From the NCBI RefSeq assembly GCF_027947575.1, contig NZ_CP116256.1, positions 5,766,001-5,830,000 on the forward strand: a stretch of 64,000 nt of DNA. Direction: 5' to 3'. The stretch is from Streptomyces rubrogriseus. Its GTDB lineage: Bacteria > Actinomycetota > Actinomycetes > Streptomycetales > Streptomycetaceae. Below are positions 1 to 9,039 of this stretch, in pieces. The notes below the pieces were generated by a model. It was given only the letters and a program-made list of their open reading frames with translations. It had not been told where the DNA came from and made no database searches. Position numbers and translations under genes: made by a program. The stretch's first letter is position 1. Every line of letters begins with the position of its first letter.

Positions 1-3000
1 CTCCCGGACGGCGTCACGGCCGACCTCCGGGTCACCGGCCGGCGCACCGCGTCGCTGAGGCTCACCGGCACCACGAGGACCGACGCGCGGTTCGGCATCA
101 CCTTCCGCGACCGGGCCTTCCCGCGCGGCATACCGGCCTCCACGGTGACCGGCACCGGCGTGTCCGTGACCGACCCGCTGATCGTCTCGGCCGCGGCCGT
201 GCACCGCGGCAGCCTCGCCGCGCTGGTCGACGAGGCGTCCCTGGTGCGCGAGGGCAACTACTCCGACGGCTCCTACGGCATCTTCCGCACCGCCCTGGAA
301 CGCGCGCGGACCGTCCTCGCGGACCCCGCCTCCCCCACCGGCACGCTCATGGCGGCGCACGACGCGCTCCGCTCGGCCATTGACGCACTCACCCTGGACG
401 AGGGCGGTTACGCCGTCCTCCAGGCCGAGGACCCCGACCGGATGGAGGGTCCCAGCCTCGTGAAGGAGGCGTACTACTCCGACGGCGACCTCGGCGGCGT
501 CACCGAGGGCGCCTGGGAGCAGTACACGGACCTCGACTTCGGCGGGGTCGCCCCGCGGAGCGTCTCCGTGCGCTATGCCAACTCGCAGGCCGCGGCGGCG
601 GAACCGAGCAGCGTGGACATCCACGCCGGGGACGCCGACGGCCCCGTCGTCGCCACCGTCTCCCTGCCCGGGACCGGCGGCTGGCAGTACTACACCACCG
701 TGCGGGCGGCGGTCCTGGACCCGCAGGCCCTGCTGGAGGCGTCCGGCGCGACCTTCGTGTTCCACGCCCCCTCGGGGCGGCAGTGGGTGTCGAACTTCGA
801 CTGGTACCAGTTCTCGCCCGAGGCGGCCCCCTCGTCCTCCCCGATCACCACACTCGCCACGCTCACCACGGCCAACGCCACCTCGACCGGCGACGGTTCA
901 CTCCCGCTGAAGCTCTCGGGCGGCGTCTTCGAGAACGTGACGAACGGCGCGTGGGCCGAGTGGCGGGACACCGTCCTCGGTGACGGCGCCGACACCGTCA
1001 CCGTCAGCTACGACAAGCCCCGCTCCCGCGCCGCGTCGGACTCGCACATCGAACTGCGCCTGGGTGCGAAGGACGGCCCGACGGCCGTCACCGTCCCGCT
1101 GGACTACACCGGCTCGGGCTGGGGCACCGTGGCGGACACGAGCGTGCGGCTCGACCCGGACGTCTTCGACGGCACGCGGGACGTCTACGCCGTCTTCGTC
1201 TCCAGCACCCAGACCGACGCACAGCCCTATGTCGCCAACGTGCACTCGCTCACCCTGACGCGGCAGGCGGACGCCCCGGTGGTGTTCGACGCCACGGCCT
1301 TCGAGGGCGACAGCGGCGGCGGGCTCAAGAGCGAACCGGCCACCTGGAGCGGCGCGGGATCCGCCACCAGCCTCGGCGGCACCTACGACGGAGCCTGGCT
1401 CGACTACGGGGACGTCGACTTCGGCGACTCCCCCAAGAACACCGTCACGCTCACCTACGTCAACAACTCCGCGCGCTGCGGGACCGGTTCCGCCGTCCAG
1501 CTCTACCTGGACGCCTTCGACCCGGACGCCCCCGGTACGCCGTACGCGACCGTCCCGCTGCCGGTCACCGGCAGTTCGTGGTCGTCGGGCGGGACGACCA
1601 GCCTGACCCTGCCGGAGGCGATCACCGGCACGCACGCCGTGCACCTGCGGCTGACCACGAACGCGGACTCCTCGCACCCCTACGTCGCCAACCTCGGCCA
1701 GGTCGCCTTCGACCGTGTCGAGGCGCCCGCGAAGACGGACCTGTCCGCGCTGCGGCAGGCGGTGGACCGGTACGAGGGCCTGGCCGAGGACGCGGACCGG
1801 TACGGCACGATCGACTTCGGGGTGTTCCGGCGCGAACTCACCGCCGCCCGCGACCTCCTCGGTGCCGAGGACGCGACACAGCTCGAGGCCGACCTGCGGA
1901 CCCGGAGCCTGACCCTGGCCGCGAACCAGCTGGTGCCGCTGCCGAGGCTGCGGCTGGAGAACCTGGTCGCCACGGCGTCCGCCCTCGGCAACGAGCGCTA
2001 CACGGACGCCTCGTGGAAGGCGTTCACCACGGCGCTCACCGCGGCGAAGACGGCCGTGGCGGACGAGGCGGCGACGGACCGCACCCTCACCGAACGGTAC
2101 GCGGCCCTCGACCGGGCCAGGTCCGCGCTCACCACGAAGCGCAGGACGGTGCCGGCCGCGCCCGGCGCGGTGTCCACCGCCCCGTCCGGCACCAGTGTGA
2201 AGGTCACCTGGTCCGCACCCGAGGACGACGGCGGTTCGCCGGTCACCGGCTACGAGATCACGCTCAGCGGCGGCCACCAGGTCGAGATCGCCGATCCGGA
2301 CAGCCGGAGCACGGTGTTCACCCGGCTGACGGACGGCACGTCGTACACGGCGCGGGTCCGCGCGGTGAACGCCCTCGGCGACTCCCCCTGGAGCGCACGG
2401 ACGCAGCCCGCCGTCACGGGCGACAACCGGCCGCAGGCCCCGACCGTCACGGGTGTGGTCACCGACGGCGAACGGGTCCGGGTGAACTGGCGGCCGGCCG
2501 GTGACGGCGGCTTCCCCGTCGTCGGCTACACCGTGGCCCTGGACGACGGAACCACCGCGCACGTCTCCGGCACCACCTCCACCGCGCTGCTCACGGCGGC
2601 CGGCGGGGCGAAGGCCCACACCGCCACCGTGACCGCGGTGACCCGGGCGGGCAGCTCGGACGGCCCCGGGGCGACGGTCTCCACCACCCCGGCCACGTCC
2701 ACCACCTCGGCCACCGACCCGGCGGAGTACGAGCCGTCCCCCTTCCCCGACGACACGCTCGACGCCACCTACGCCTCGGACGCGTGGCCCGAGACCGGGG
2801 ACGGGTCCGACTGGTTCACCCACCTGCTCTCCGGTTTCGACGACCTCGGCCCCGCCACGCTCGGCGCCAACTCGGAGGTGCCCGCGGGCACCCCGCTCGG
2901 CGCGGAGAACGACAGGATCACCGTTGGCGTCAACAACGCGGCGACGCAGAAGCAGGTCGACCGGGCCGAGGTGGACGCGTCGAACAGCGCCACCGTCACG

Positions 3001-4287
3001 ATGGCCGACGGTCTCGGCTCCCGGCTCGGCCCGCTGTACGGCGAAGCCCTGAAGGAGGGCCGCCTGCCCAAGACCAGCGCGCTGTTCTCCCGCGTCAACG
3101 AGAACCTCGACACCCACGACGCGGCGAAGAACCACTACCAGTACCTGCGGCCGTACGTGCGGCTCGGCTTCGCCGGGGACGGCGGCGCCGTCTACGAGTC
3201 GCAGCACAGCTCGTACAGCGGCCTCGCCGGTCAGGGCTCGTACCCGAGCGGTCACACCTACGGCGGCTACGAGGCCGGGACGATCCTCGCCACGCTGCTG
3301 CCCGACCTGGCGCCGTCGATCCTCGCGCGCGCCTCGGAGTACGGGGACAACCGGATCGTCCTCGGGTTCCACTACCCGCTCGACGTCATGGGCGGCCGCA
3401 TCACGGCCCAGGCCACGGTGGCGCACCGCTGGGCGGACCCGGAGTTCGCGAAGCTGCTGGGCCAGGCCCACACCGAGATCGAGAACGTGCTGCTCGCGCG
3501 GTGCGAGGAGAAGGGCTACGGCGACACCCTCACGGCCTGCGCGGGCGACCCGTACGCCGGGCTGAGCACGGCGCAGCAGGTCGACCGGTACACCCAGCGG
3601 CTCACCTACGGGTTCTCCCGTACCGGGGAGGCCGGGCAGGCCCTCGACGCGCCGTCCGACGCGGCGGCGCTGCTGATCACCGCCTTCCCGGACCTCACCG
3701 AGCAACAGCGCACCCAGGTCCTGGAGCAGACCGCGACGGACTCGGGATACCCGCTCGACCTCACCGGCTCCGGCGGGCCGGGCTGGCAGCGGATCAACCT
3801 GGCGGCGGCGATGGCGGCGGACGTGGTCGTGAACGCCGACGGGTCGGTCACGGTGACCAACTTCCCGGACGCGACCGCGGCGAGCGTGGCCGAGGCCGCC
3901 GCGGTCACCGTGGGGGGCGTGGCGCTCGACGGGTTCGACCCGGACGTGAGCACCTACGTCGTGGACTGGCCGAGGAACCGGCGGATCCCGGCCGTCGGCG
4001 CCGTGACGGCCGCCTCGGGGGCGCGGGTGAAGGTGACGTCCGGCAGCTCCACGGTCTCCTCCTCCCAGCGCGGGTTCAGTACCCGCACCCTCACGGTGAC
4101 CTCGGCCGACGGCGAGTTCACCCGCACCTACACGGTCGGGTTCCGGCCGGTGGAGCAGCATCCGCACCGGCCGGGCGCTCTCCGGGACACCGGCGGTGGC
4201 GGCACCGCCGGTGGCAGTGGCGGCGGGGGCGATGTCGGCGGCGGTCTCTGGTCGCCGGCCCGAGAGTGGGAACGGACCGTGAACTGA
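1..4287 (+). CDS. Multidomain secreted PAP2-family phosphatase, 5' end outside window
   Basis: The reading frame is open from base 1, so the true start and signal peptide lie upstream; the GTG at 145 is internal. Visible order (nt): FIVAR-like helical repeat ~205-400; three beta-sandwich, CBM6-like modules at ~430-810, ~865-1260 and ~1290-1710, each with an A/NGAW..(Y/W).D-type motif; FIVAR-like helices ~1735-2145; two fibronectin type III domains ~2150-2430 and ~2435-2700; a vanadium-chloroperoxidase/PAP2 domain ~2730-3520 with PSGH (3244-3255) and a downstream HYPLD motif; a C-terminal beta-sandwich ~3790-4140; then a Gly-rich tail. The family hydrolyses phosphate esters. The carbohydrate-binding modules and absence of membrane segments suggest a large extracellular enzyme working on a glycan- or cell-wall-bound substrate (inference). 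The substrate is unknown. Confidence 0.85.
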   Translation, partial: LPDGVTADLRVTGRRTASLRLTGTTRTDARFGITFRDRAFPRGIPASTVTGTGVSVTDPLIVSAAAVHRGSLAALVDEASLVREGNYSDGSYGIFRTALERARTVLADPASPTGTLMAAHDALRSAIDALTLDEGGYAVLQAEDPDRMEGPSLVKEAYYSDGDLGGVTEGAWEQYTDLDFGGVAPRSVSVRYANSQAAAAEPSSVDIHAGDADGPVVATVSLPGTGGWQYYTTVRAAVLDPQALLEASGATFVFHAPSGRQWVSNFDWYQFSPEAAPSSSPITTLATLTTANATSTGDGSLPLKLSGGVFENVTNGAWAEWRDTVLGDGADTVTVSYDKPRSRAASDSHIELRLGAKDGPTAVTVPLDYTGSGWGTVADTSVRLDPDVFDGTRDVYAVFVSSTQTDAQPYVANVHSLTLTRQADAPVVFDATAFEGDSGGGLKSEPATWSGAGSATSLGGTYDGAWLDYGDVDFGDSPKNTVTLTYVNNSARCGTGSAVQLYLDAFDPDAPGTPYATVPLPVTGSSWSSGGTTSLTLPEAITGTHAVHLRLTTNADSSHPYVANLGQVAFDRVEAPAKTDLSALRQAVDRYEGLAEDADRYGTIDFGVFRRELTAARDLLGAEDATQLEADLRTRSLTLAANQLVPLPRLRLENLVATASALGNERYTDASWKAFTTALTAAKTAVADEAATDRTLTERYAALDRARSALTTKRRTVPAAPGAVSTAPSGTSVKVTWSAPEDDGGSPVTGYEITLSGGHQVEIADPDSRSTVFTRLTDGTSYTARVRAVNALGDSPWSARTQPAVTGDNRPQAPTVTGVVTDGERVRVNWRPAGDGGFPVVGYTVALDDGTTAHVSGTTSTALLTAAGGAKAHTATVTAVTRAGSSDGPGATVSTTPATSTTSATDPAEYEPSPFPDDTLDATYASDAWPETGDGSDWFTHLLSGFDDLGPATLGANSEVPAGTPLGAENDRITVGVNNAATQKQVDRAEVDASNSATVTMADGLGSRLGPLYGEALKEGRLPKTSALFSRVNENLDTHDAAKNHYQYLRPYVRLGFAGDGGAVYESQHSSYSGLAGQGSYPSGHTYGGYEAGTILATLLPDLAPSILARASEYGDNRIVLGFHYPLDVMGGRITAQATVAHRWADPEFAKLLGQAHTEIENVLLARCEEKGYGDTLTACAGDPYAGLSTAQQVDRYTQRLTYGFSRTGEAGQALDAPSDAAALLITAFPDLTEQQRTQVLEQTATDSGYPLDLTGSGGPGWQRINLAAAMAADVVVNADGSVTVTNFPDATAASVAEAAAVTVGGVALDGFDPDVSTYVVDWPRNRRIPAVGAVTAASGARVKVTSGSSTVSSSQRGFSTRTLTVTSADGEFTRTYTVGFRPVEQHPHRPGALRDTGGGGTAGGSGGGGDVGGGLWSPAREWERTVN

Positions 4288-4318
4288 CGGCGGGTCGACC
4301 GCGGCCCCGCCCCGGTGC

Positions 4319-4353
4319 ACCGCCCCGTCACGGCACGTCCGTGGCGGGGCGGT
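4319..4353. terminator. Bidirectional hairpin between convergent genes
   Basis: Two 15-nt arms (4319-4333 and 4339-4353) pair with one G.T wobble around a 5-nt loop. The hairpin sits 31 nt after the phosphatase stop and 10 nt before the convergent MFS stop. There is no T tract, as is usual for Streptomyces terminators. Confidence 0.7.
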
Positions 4354-4362
4354 CCGCCGTTC

Positions 4363-5658
4363 TCACGTCGGGGTCGGCTCCTCGGCGCGCGGTCCGTCGC
4401 CCTCCCGGGCCCGGCGCAGGGCGTCCTCGTCGGTGCGGGCGTCGTAGCCGACCAGCCGGGGCAGGGCGGCGGTGAGCAGTCCCACGGCCGCGACACAGGC
4501 CACCCCGCCGGTCCAGATGGCCGGGCGGGCGCCGGTCCAGCCGGCCATCGCGCCCGCGCGGACCTGACCGAGCTGCGGCCCGATGCTGTAGGAGAGCACC
4601 TCGATGCCGGCGAGGCGGCCGCGCAGCCGGTCCGGGATGGTCTGGTTCCAGATGGTGGTACGGCCCAGGCCGCTGAGCATGTCCCCGGCGCCCGCCAGCG
4701 CGAGGCAGGCCAGCACGAGCCAGATCTGCGAGGTCCAGCCGGCCGCGGCGACCGCCAGTCCCCAGCCGGTGGCGCCGAACACCACCAGCAGGCCGTGCCG
4801 CCGGGTCCGGGACACCCAGCCGCTGGTCAGGCTGACCAGCAGGGAGCCGACGGCGCCCGCCGAGTACATCAGGCCCAGCGCCCAGTCGGCGTCCAGCTCG
4901 TCGGCGAGGAACGGGAAGATGGTGTTCGGGAACGCGAACAGCATCGCGGCCAGGTCGATCGCGTACGTGCCCAGCAGCACCGGCCTGGACCAGGCGTACC
5001 GGGCGCCCTCGGCGATCCCGCGCAGGGACGGCCGGGCCGCGTGCTCGACGGGCGGCACGGGCGAGAGCCCGCGGCACATCAGGACCGAGGCGCAGAAGCA
5101 GACCACCGTGGTGGCGTAGGCGGGGACGTTGCCCGCGTAGGCGACCACGAGGCCGGCCAGCGCGGGTCCGGCGATGGCGCCGGCCTGCCAGCGCAGGGCG
5201 TTCAGGGCCGCTGCGGCGGCCAGCTGGTCGTGCGGCACGATCCGGGCCAGCAGCGAGTCCAGGGCGGGGCGTTGGAGACCGGCCAGCGCCGCAACCCCGC
5301 CCGCGACCACGTACAGCGGCCAGAGCAGGGGCCGCGGCAGCAGCGCGTTCACGAGCAGGACGGCCGCGAGGAGTCCGAGGCCCGCCTCGGTGAGGACGAT
5401 TACCCTGCGCCGGTCCACGGCGTCGGCGAGCGCTCCGCCGTAGAGGCCGAAGACCACCAGGGGCACCAGTTCGACGGCGCCCATGACTCCGACGGCCAGC
5501 GGGGAGCCGGTCAGTTCCTTGATCTGGAGCGGCAGCGCGATCAGCGCCATCACGCTCCCGAGGTAGGTGACCAGCCCCTGCACCCACAGGAGCCGGAAGT
5601 CGCGGGAGGAGCGCCAGGGCGCGAGGTCGGGCAGCAGGGCGGTGAGCTTCGCGGTCAT
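4363..5658 (-). CDS. MFS exporter, EntS-like, probably siderophore-related
   Basis: A 431-aa, 12-TM major facilitator protein of the EntS/DHA3-like type, with a typical DFRLLW N-terminus. The family exports siderophores, macrolides and other small molecules by proton antiport. The start ATG at 5658 overlaps the stop of a 38-codon frame (ATGA), and an iron box lies 167 nt upstream. The iron box is the main reason to infer siderophore export; no siderophore biosynthesis genes are in view. A generic drug efflux role is the alternative. Confidence 0.85.
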   Translation of the reverse strand: MTAKLTALLPDLAPWRSSRDFRLLWVQGLVTYLGSVMALIALPLQIKELTGSPLAVGVMGAVELVPLVVFGLYGGALADAVDRRRVIVLTEAGLGLLAAVLLVNALLPRPLLWPLYVVAGGVAALAGLQRPALDSLLARIVPHDQLAAAAALNALRWQAGAIAGPALAGLVVAYAGNVPAYATTVVCFCASVLMCRGLSPVPPVEHAARPSLRGIAEGARYAWSRPVLLGTYAIDLAAMLFAFPNTIFPFLADELDADWALGLMYSAGAVGSLLVSLTSGWVSRTRRHGLLVVFGATGWGLAVAAAGWTSQIWLVLACLALAGAGDMLSGLGRTTIWNQTIPDRLRGRLAGIEVLSYSIGPQLGQVRAGAMAGWTGARPAIWTGGVACVAAVGLLTAALPRLVGYDARTDEDALRRAREGDGPRAEEPTPT

Positions 5659-5771
5659 GACCTTGCTCCGCCGTCCCCGTTGGCGACCGCGTTGGCGGTC
5701 GCGGTGACGTCCGTGGTGGCGGTCGGCGCGGGGGCGAGCGGCCGGGACGTGGAGCGCAGCGGTGTTCTCAT
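5655..5771 (-). CDS. Possible 38-aa leader ORF coupled to the MFS gene
   Basis: A short frame starts at ATG 5771 and ends in TGA overlapping the MFS start codon (ATGA). It lies between the iron box and the transporter. The peptide is Thr/Ala-rich with no recognisable motif, and no Shine-Dalgarno sequence precedes it. It may be a translational leader or simply chance; a GTG 15 nt upstream is an alternative start. Confidence 0.3.
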   Translation of the reverse strand: MRTPLRSTSRPLAPAPTATTDVTATANAVANGDGGARS

Positions 5772-5824
5772 CGACCCGGTGTTCACTTTCAGGGAGGAGG
5801 GCGCGGTAAGCCGGACGGGGATAG

Positions 5825-5843
5825 TTAGGTAAGGCTTACCTGA
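5825..5843. promoter_or_regulatory. Iron box (DmdR/IdeR-type operator)
   Basis: TTAGGTAAGGCTTACCTGA is a near-perfect match to the 19-bp actinobacterial iron box (TTAGGTTAGGCTNACCTAA type). It is placed upstream of the leftward MFS gene and so predicts iron-dependent repression. Confidence 0.85.
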
Positions 5844-5970
5844 TCTTGACCCGCTCAGACTAGGCAGCCCACGCACCCGTGGCAATCGAGCCTTCTCGAC
5901 AGCGGTTGTAGCGATCGGGACACGGCGTGGCCGGCGTGCGACGGCGACGGTGCGGCCGGCGCGCCCGCCC

Positions 5971-6741
5971 TCAGCGCGCCCGGAACCTGCCCGGAGTGGT
6001 CCCCGTCGTCCGCCGGAACGCCGCTCCGAAGGCGCTCGCCGAGCGGTAGCCCACCGCGTCGGCCACCACGTCGACCTCGAACCCGCGCGCCAGCAGCCGC
6101 ACGGCGTGCTGCGCCCGGACCGAGGCGACCCAGCGGGCGAAGCTCGTGCCCGTCTCGGTGCGGAAGGCGCGGGTCAGGGTGCGCTCGCTGCGGCCGAGGG
6201 CGGTGGCCCAGCCGGTCAGGGTGCGCCGGTCGGCGGGGTCGGCCCGGACCGCGTCCACGATCGGCCGCAGCAGCGCGGACGTGGGCAGGTGCACCAGCAG
6301 CGCCCCGGGTGAGGGCCGCAGCACGTCCAGCACCATGGCCTCGGTGACGTCCCGGGAGCGCGGCGGCAGGTCCGGCTCCCCCAGTCGGTCCAGGAGCAGC
6401 CTGAGCAGGGGGGTGATGTCCACGGCCACCGGCTCGTCGGGCAGCGCCGAGACCGTGCCGTGCCGGAAGAAGTGGGCGCGGTAGGAGGTTCCGGCGACGG
6501 CGGAGGCCGAGTGCGGCTGCCCCGCCGGCATCCACAGGCCGAGCGTCGGTGTGATGCACCAGACCTGGGAGCCGACCACGACGGTGGACGCGCCGTGGGC
6601 GTTCCAGAGCAGTTCGTGCCAGGGGTGGGAGTGCTCGGTCCAGGTCGTGTCGGCGGCGACGACCTCCTCGTACGCCTTGGTCACGAACGGGACGTCCACC
6701 TCGCCGGCGGCGAGCGCCGGCAGTTCCCTGGTGACACGCAT
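5971..6741 (-). CDS. AraC-family transcriptional regulator with cupin domain
   Basis: 256 aa. The N-terminal ~90 residues form a cupin-like sensor (HSHPWHELLW, then MPAGQPHSA), a type that often binds a small ligand. The C-terminal ~95 residues hold two AraC helix-turn-helix motifs ending in a typical AFGAAFRRTTGTTPGRFR segment. It is divergent from the histidine kinase at 6861 and lies upstream of the iron-box/MFS unit on the same strand, so either could be a target. A tandem 27-bp repeat sits in front of it. Confidence 0.9.
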   Translation of the reverse strand: MRVTRELPALAAGEVDVPFVTKAYEEVVAADTTWTEHSHPWHELLWNAHGASTVVVGSQVWCITPTLGLWMPAGQPHSASAVAGTSYRAHFFRHGTVSALPDEPVAVDITPLLRLLLDRLGEPDLPPRSRDVTEAMVLDVLRPSPGALLVHLPTSALLRPIVDAVRADPADRRTLTGWATALGRSERTLTRAFRTETGTSFARWVASVRAQHAVRLLARGFEVDVVADAVGYRSASAFGAAFRRTTGTTPGRFRAR

Positions 6742-6781
6742 GCGGCCCAGGCTAACCGGCGGGGCCGCCGGTTCCGTCCGG

Positions 6782-6835
6782 CCGGTCCACGGCGGTACCG
6801 GCCGGAAACCGGTACACGGCGGTACGGGCCGGAAA
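6782..6835. repeat. Two abutting 27-bp direct repeats in a divergent promoter region
   Basis: Bases 6782-6808 and 6809-6835 are head-to-tail copies differing at only two positions. Each contains CACGGCGGTAC and ends in GGCCGGAAA. They lie between the divergent araC-type gene and the kinase gene. AraC proteins typically bind direct repeats, so this is a candidate operator. Confidence 0.7.
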
Positions 6836-6860
6836 TGGGTGTGCGAACCGATGGACGCCC

Positions 6861-7859
6861 GTGGCGCACGTCCCGGACGCTGCTGCGGTGCCCCTGTTCT
6901 GGAGAATCTCGCTGTTCAACTCGGTGGTGCTGATCGCGGCGACCGCGTTGCTGCTGGGACCGGTCACCGTGTCGACCCCCGTCCTGCTCACCGAGGCCGC
7001 GATCCTCACGGCCGGCCTGGTGGTCATCCTGATCGCCAACATCCTGCTGCTGCGGATCGGCCTCGGACCACTGCGCCAGCTCGCGCGGGCCATGACCACG
7101 ACCGATCTGCTGCGGCCGCGGGTCCGCCCCAAGGTCGACGGCGACGGCGAGATCGCCGAGCTGATCACCACCTTCAACACCATGCTCGACCGGCTGGAGG
7201 CCGAACGCGCCCTGAGCGCCGCCCGCACGCTGAGCGCGCAGGAGTCGGAACGCCACCGGGTCGCCCAGGAGCTGTACGACGAGGTGGGGCAGACCCTCGC
7301 CGCCGTGCTGCTGGATCTCAAGCGGGTCGCGGACCAGGCGCCCGAGGAGGTGCGCGAGCAGCTCTCTCAGGTGCAGGAGACGACCCGGGCCAGCCTGGAC
7401 GAGATCCGCCGCATCGCCCGCCGGCTGCTCCCGGGGGTCCTGGAGGAGCTGGGCCTCAGCAGCGCCCTGAGGTCGCTCTCGGACGAGTTCACCGGGCCGT
7501 CGCTGACCGTGCGCCACGACATCGCCGCCGGCCTGCCCGGTCTCGGCGACAACGCCGACCTGGTGCTCTACCGGGTCGCCCAGGAGGGACTCACCAACGC
7601 GGCCCGGCACTCCGGGGCCCGCCTGGTGGTGCTGTCCCTGGACCGTGCCGGTGATGATGCCGTCCGGCTGCGGGTGCGGGACGACGGCCGGGGCTTCGAC
7701 GACTCGGGCGGGGCCGCCGAGGGCGCCGGGATCCGGGGTATGCGGGAGCGCGCCCTGCTGATCGGCGCCGACCTGGTCGTCGGCCCGGCGCGCGGGGGCG
7801 GCACCGAGGTGCGGCTGACCGTGCCCGTCGGCGACCGGGTGCCCGACCGGGTCGCGTGA
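6861..7859 (+). CDS. HisKA_3-type sensor kinase lacking the canonical phospho-histidine
   Basis: 332 aa starting at GTG 6861. Two TM helices (~12-32 and ~43-66), a HAMP linker (~67-118), a HisKA_3 dimerisation helix (~130-195) and an HATPase_c domain with N box (EGLTNAARHSG) and G box (GIRGMRERA). The H box reads RVAQELYDEVGQ, where the family normally has ELHDEVGQ; codon 7273-7275 is TAC (Tyr). No response regulator is adjacent. Autophosphorylation on His is therefore not expected at the usual site. It may be a pseudokinase, a modulator of another kinase, or use another residue. Confidence 0.85.
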   Translation: MAHVPDAAAVPLFWRISLFNSVVLIAATALLLGPVTVSTPVLLTEAAILTAGLVVILIANILLLRIGLGPLRQLARAMTTTDLLRPRVRPKVDGDGEIAELITTFNTMLDRLEAERALSAARTLSAQESERHRVAQELYDEVGQTLAAVLLDLKRVADQAPEEVREQLSQVQETTRASLDEIRRIARRLLPGVLEELGLSSALRSLSDEFTGPSLTVRHDIAAGLPGLGDNADLVLYRVAQEGLTNAARHSGARLVVLSLDRAGDDAVRLRVRDDGRGFDDSGGAAEGAGIRGMRERALLIGADLVVGPARGGGTEVRLTVPVGDRVPDRVA

Positions 7860-7959
7860 CCGCCCGGACGGGGGGAGGAGAGCGGAGCGGGGCCCGGGAG
7901 GGCGGGAACACACCGGTCGGGCGCGCTGTTGTCCCCGGATGCGGAACGGAGGCGTAACG

Positions 7960-9024
7960 GTGCACGGTGAATACAAGATTCCCGGCGGCAAGCTGGTCGT
8001 CGTGGACGTGGAGGCCGAGGACGGCGTGCTGCGGCACGTGCGGGTGGCGGGCGACTTCTTCCTGGAGCCGGACGAGGCGCTGGACGCCGTGAACCGCGCA
8101 CTGGAGGGCGCCCCGGCGGACACGGACGCGGCGGGGCTGGCCGCGCGGATCGACGCGGCGGTGCCCGAGGGCACCGTCATGTACGGGCTGACCTCGGAGG
8201 GCGTCGGCATCGCCGTGCGCCGCGCGCTGGCGCACGCCACGGACTGGACGGACTACGACTGGCAGCTGATCCACGAGGAACCCGAGCCCCCCGCGCTGCA
8301 CATGGCCCTCGACGAGGTTCTGACCGCCGAGGTCGCCGCGGGCCGGCGTCCGCCGACGCTCAGGGTGTGGGAGTGGGGCGCCCCCGCGGTGATCATCGGC
8401 AGTTTCCAGTCGCTGCGCAACGAGGTGGACGCCGAGGGCGCCGCCCGGCACGGCATCGAGGTGGTCCGCCGGATCTCCGGGGGCGGCGCGATGTTCGTGG
8501 AGCCCGGCAACACGATCACCTACTCCCTGTCCGTGCCGGAGGCGCTGGTGCAGGGCCTCTCCTTCCAGGACAGCTACGCCTACCTGGACGACTGGGTGCT
8601 GGGCGCGCTCGGCGAGATGGGCATCCGCGCCTGGTACCAGCCGCTCAACGACATCGCCACCGACCAGGGCAAGATCGCGGGCGCCGCGCAGAAGCGCGTC
8701 GTGGGGCCCGGGGGCGGACCGGGCGCCGTACTGCACCACGTGACCATGTCGTACGACATCGACGCGGACAAGATGCTCCAGGTGCTGCGGATCGGGCGGG
8801 AGAAGATGTCCGACAAGGGCACCAGGTCCGCGAAGAAGCGGGTGGACCCGCTGCGCCGGCAGACCGGTCTGGCGCGCGAGGCCGTGATCGAGCGGATGAT
8901 CTCCTCCTTCGGCGGGCGGTACGGGCTGTCCCGGGGCAAGGTGACGGACGAGGAGCTGGCGCGGGCCCGGGAGTTGGCGCGCACGAAGTTCTCCTCCGCC
9001 GAGTGGACCGCGCGGGTGCCCTGA
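7960..9024 (+). CDS. Lipoate-protein ligase A family protein, permuted domain order
   Basis: GTG 7960 is preferred over ATG 7939 because GGAGG lies at 7948-7952, 7 nt upstream. The product is 354 aa. Residues ~1-90 resemble the lipoate-ligase accessory domain (GEYKIPGGKLVVVDV), which is C-terminal in E. coli LplA. The rest is the BPL/LplA/LipB catalytic domain with RRISGGGAMFVEPGN, the site that holds the lipoyl or biotinyl adenylate, and a later K in DQGKIAG. The predicted role is ATP-dependent attachment of lipoate (or octanoate) to E2 or GcvH lipoyl domains. No lipoyl protein gene is adjacent. Confidence 0.85.
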   Translation: MHGEYKIPGGKLVVVDVEAEDGVLRHVRVAGDFFLEPDEALDAVNRALEGAPADTDAAGLAARIDAAVPEGTVMYGLTSEGVGIAVRRALAHATDWTDYDWQLIHEEPEPPALHMALDEVLTAEVAAGRRPPTLRVWEWGAPAVIIGSFQSLRNEVDAEGAARHGIEVVRRISGGGAMFVEPGNTITYSLSVPEALVQGLSFQDSYAYLDDWVLGALGEMGIRAWYQPLNDIATDQGKIAGAAQKRVVGPGGGPGAVLHHVTMSYDIDADKMLQVLRIGREKMSDKGTRSAKKRVDPLRRQTGLAREAVIERMISSFGGRYGLSRGKVTDEELARARELARTKFSSAEWTARVP

Positions 9025-9039
9025 GGGCCCCGGCGCAAC

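Noticed and set aside
898..4320. Very long antisense open frame opposite the PAP2 gene
   Set aside because: High-GC DNA leaves the complementary frame free of stops; the translation is Arg/Gly/Val-rich without domains, and the forward frame has clear homology.
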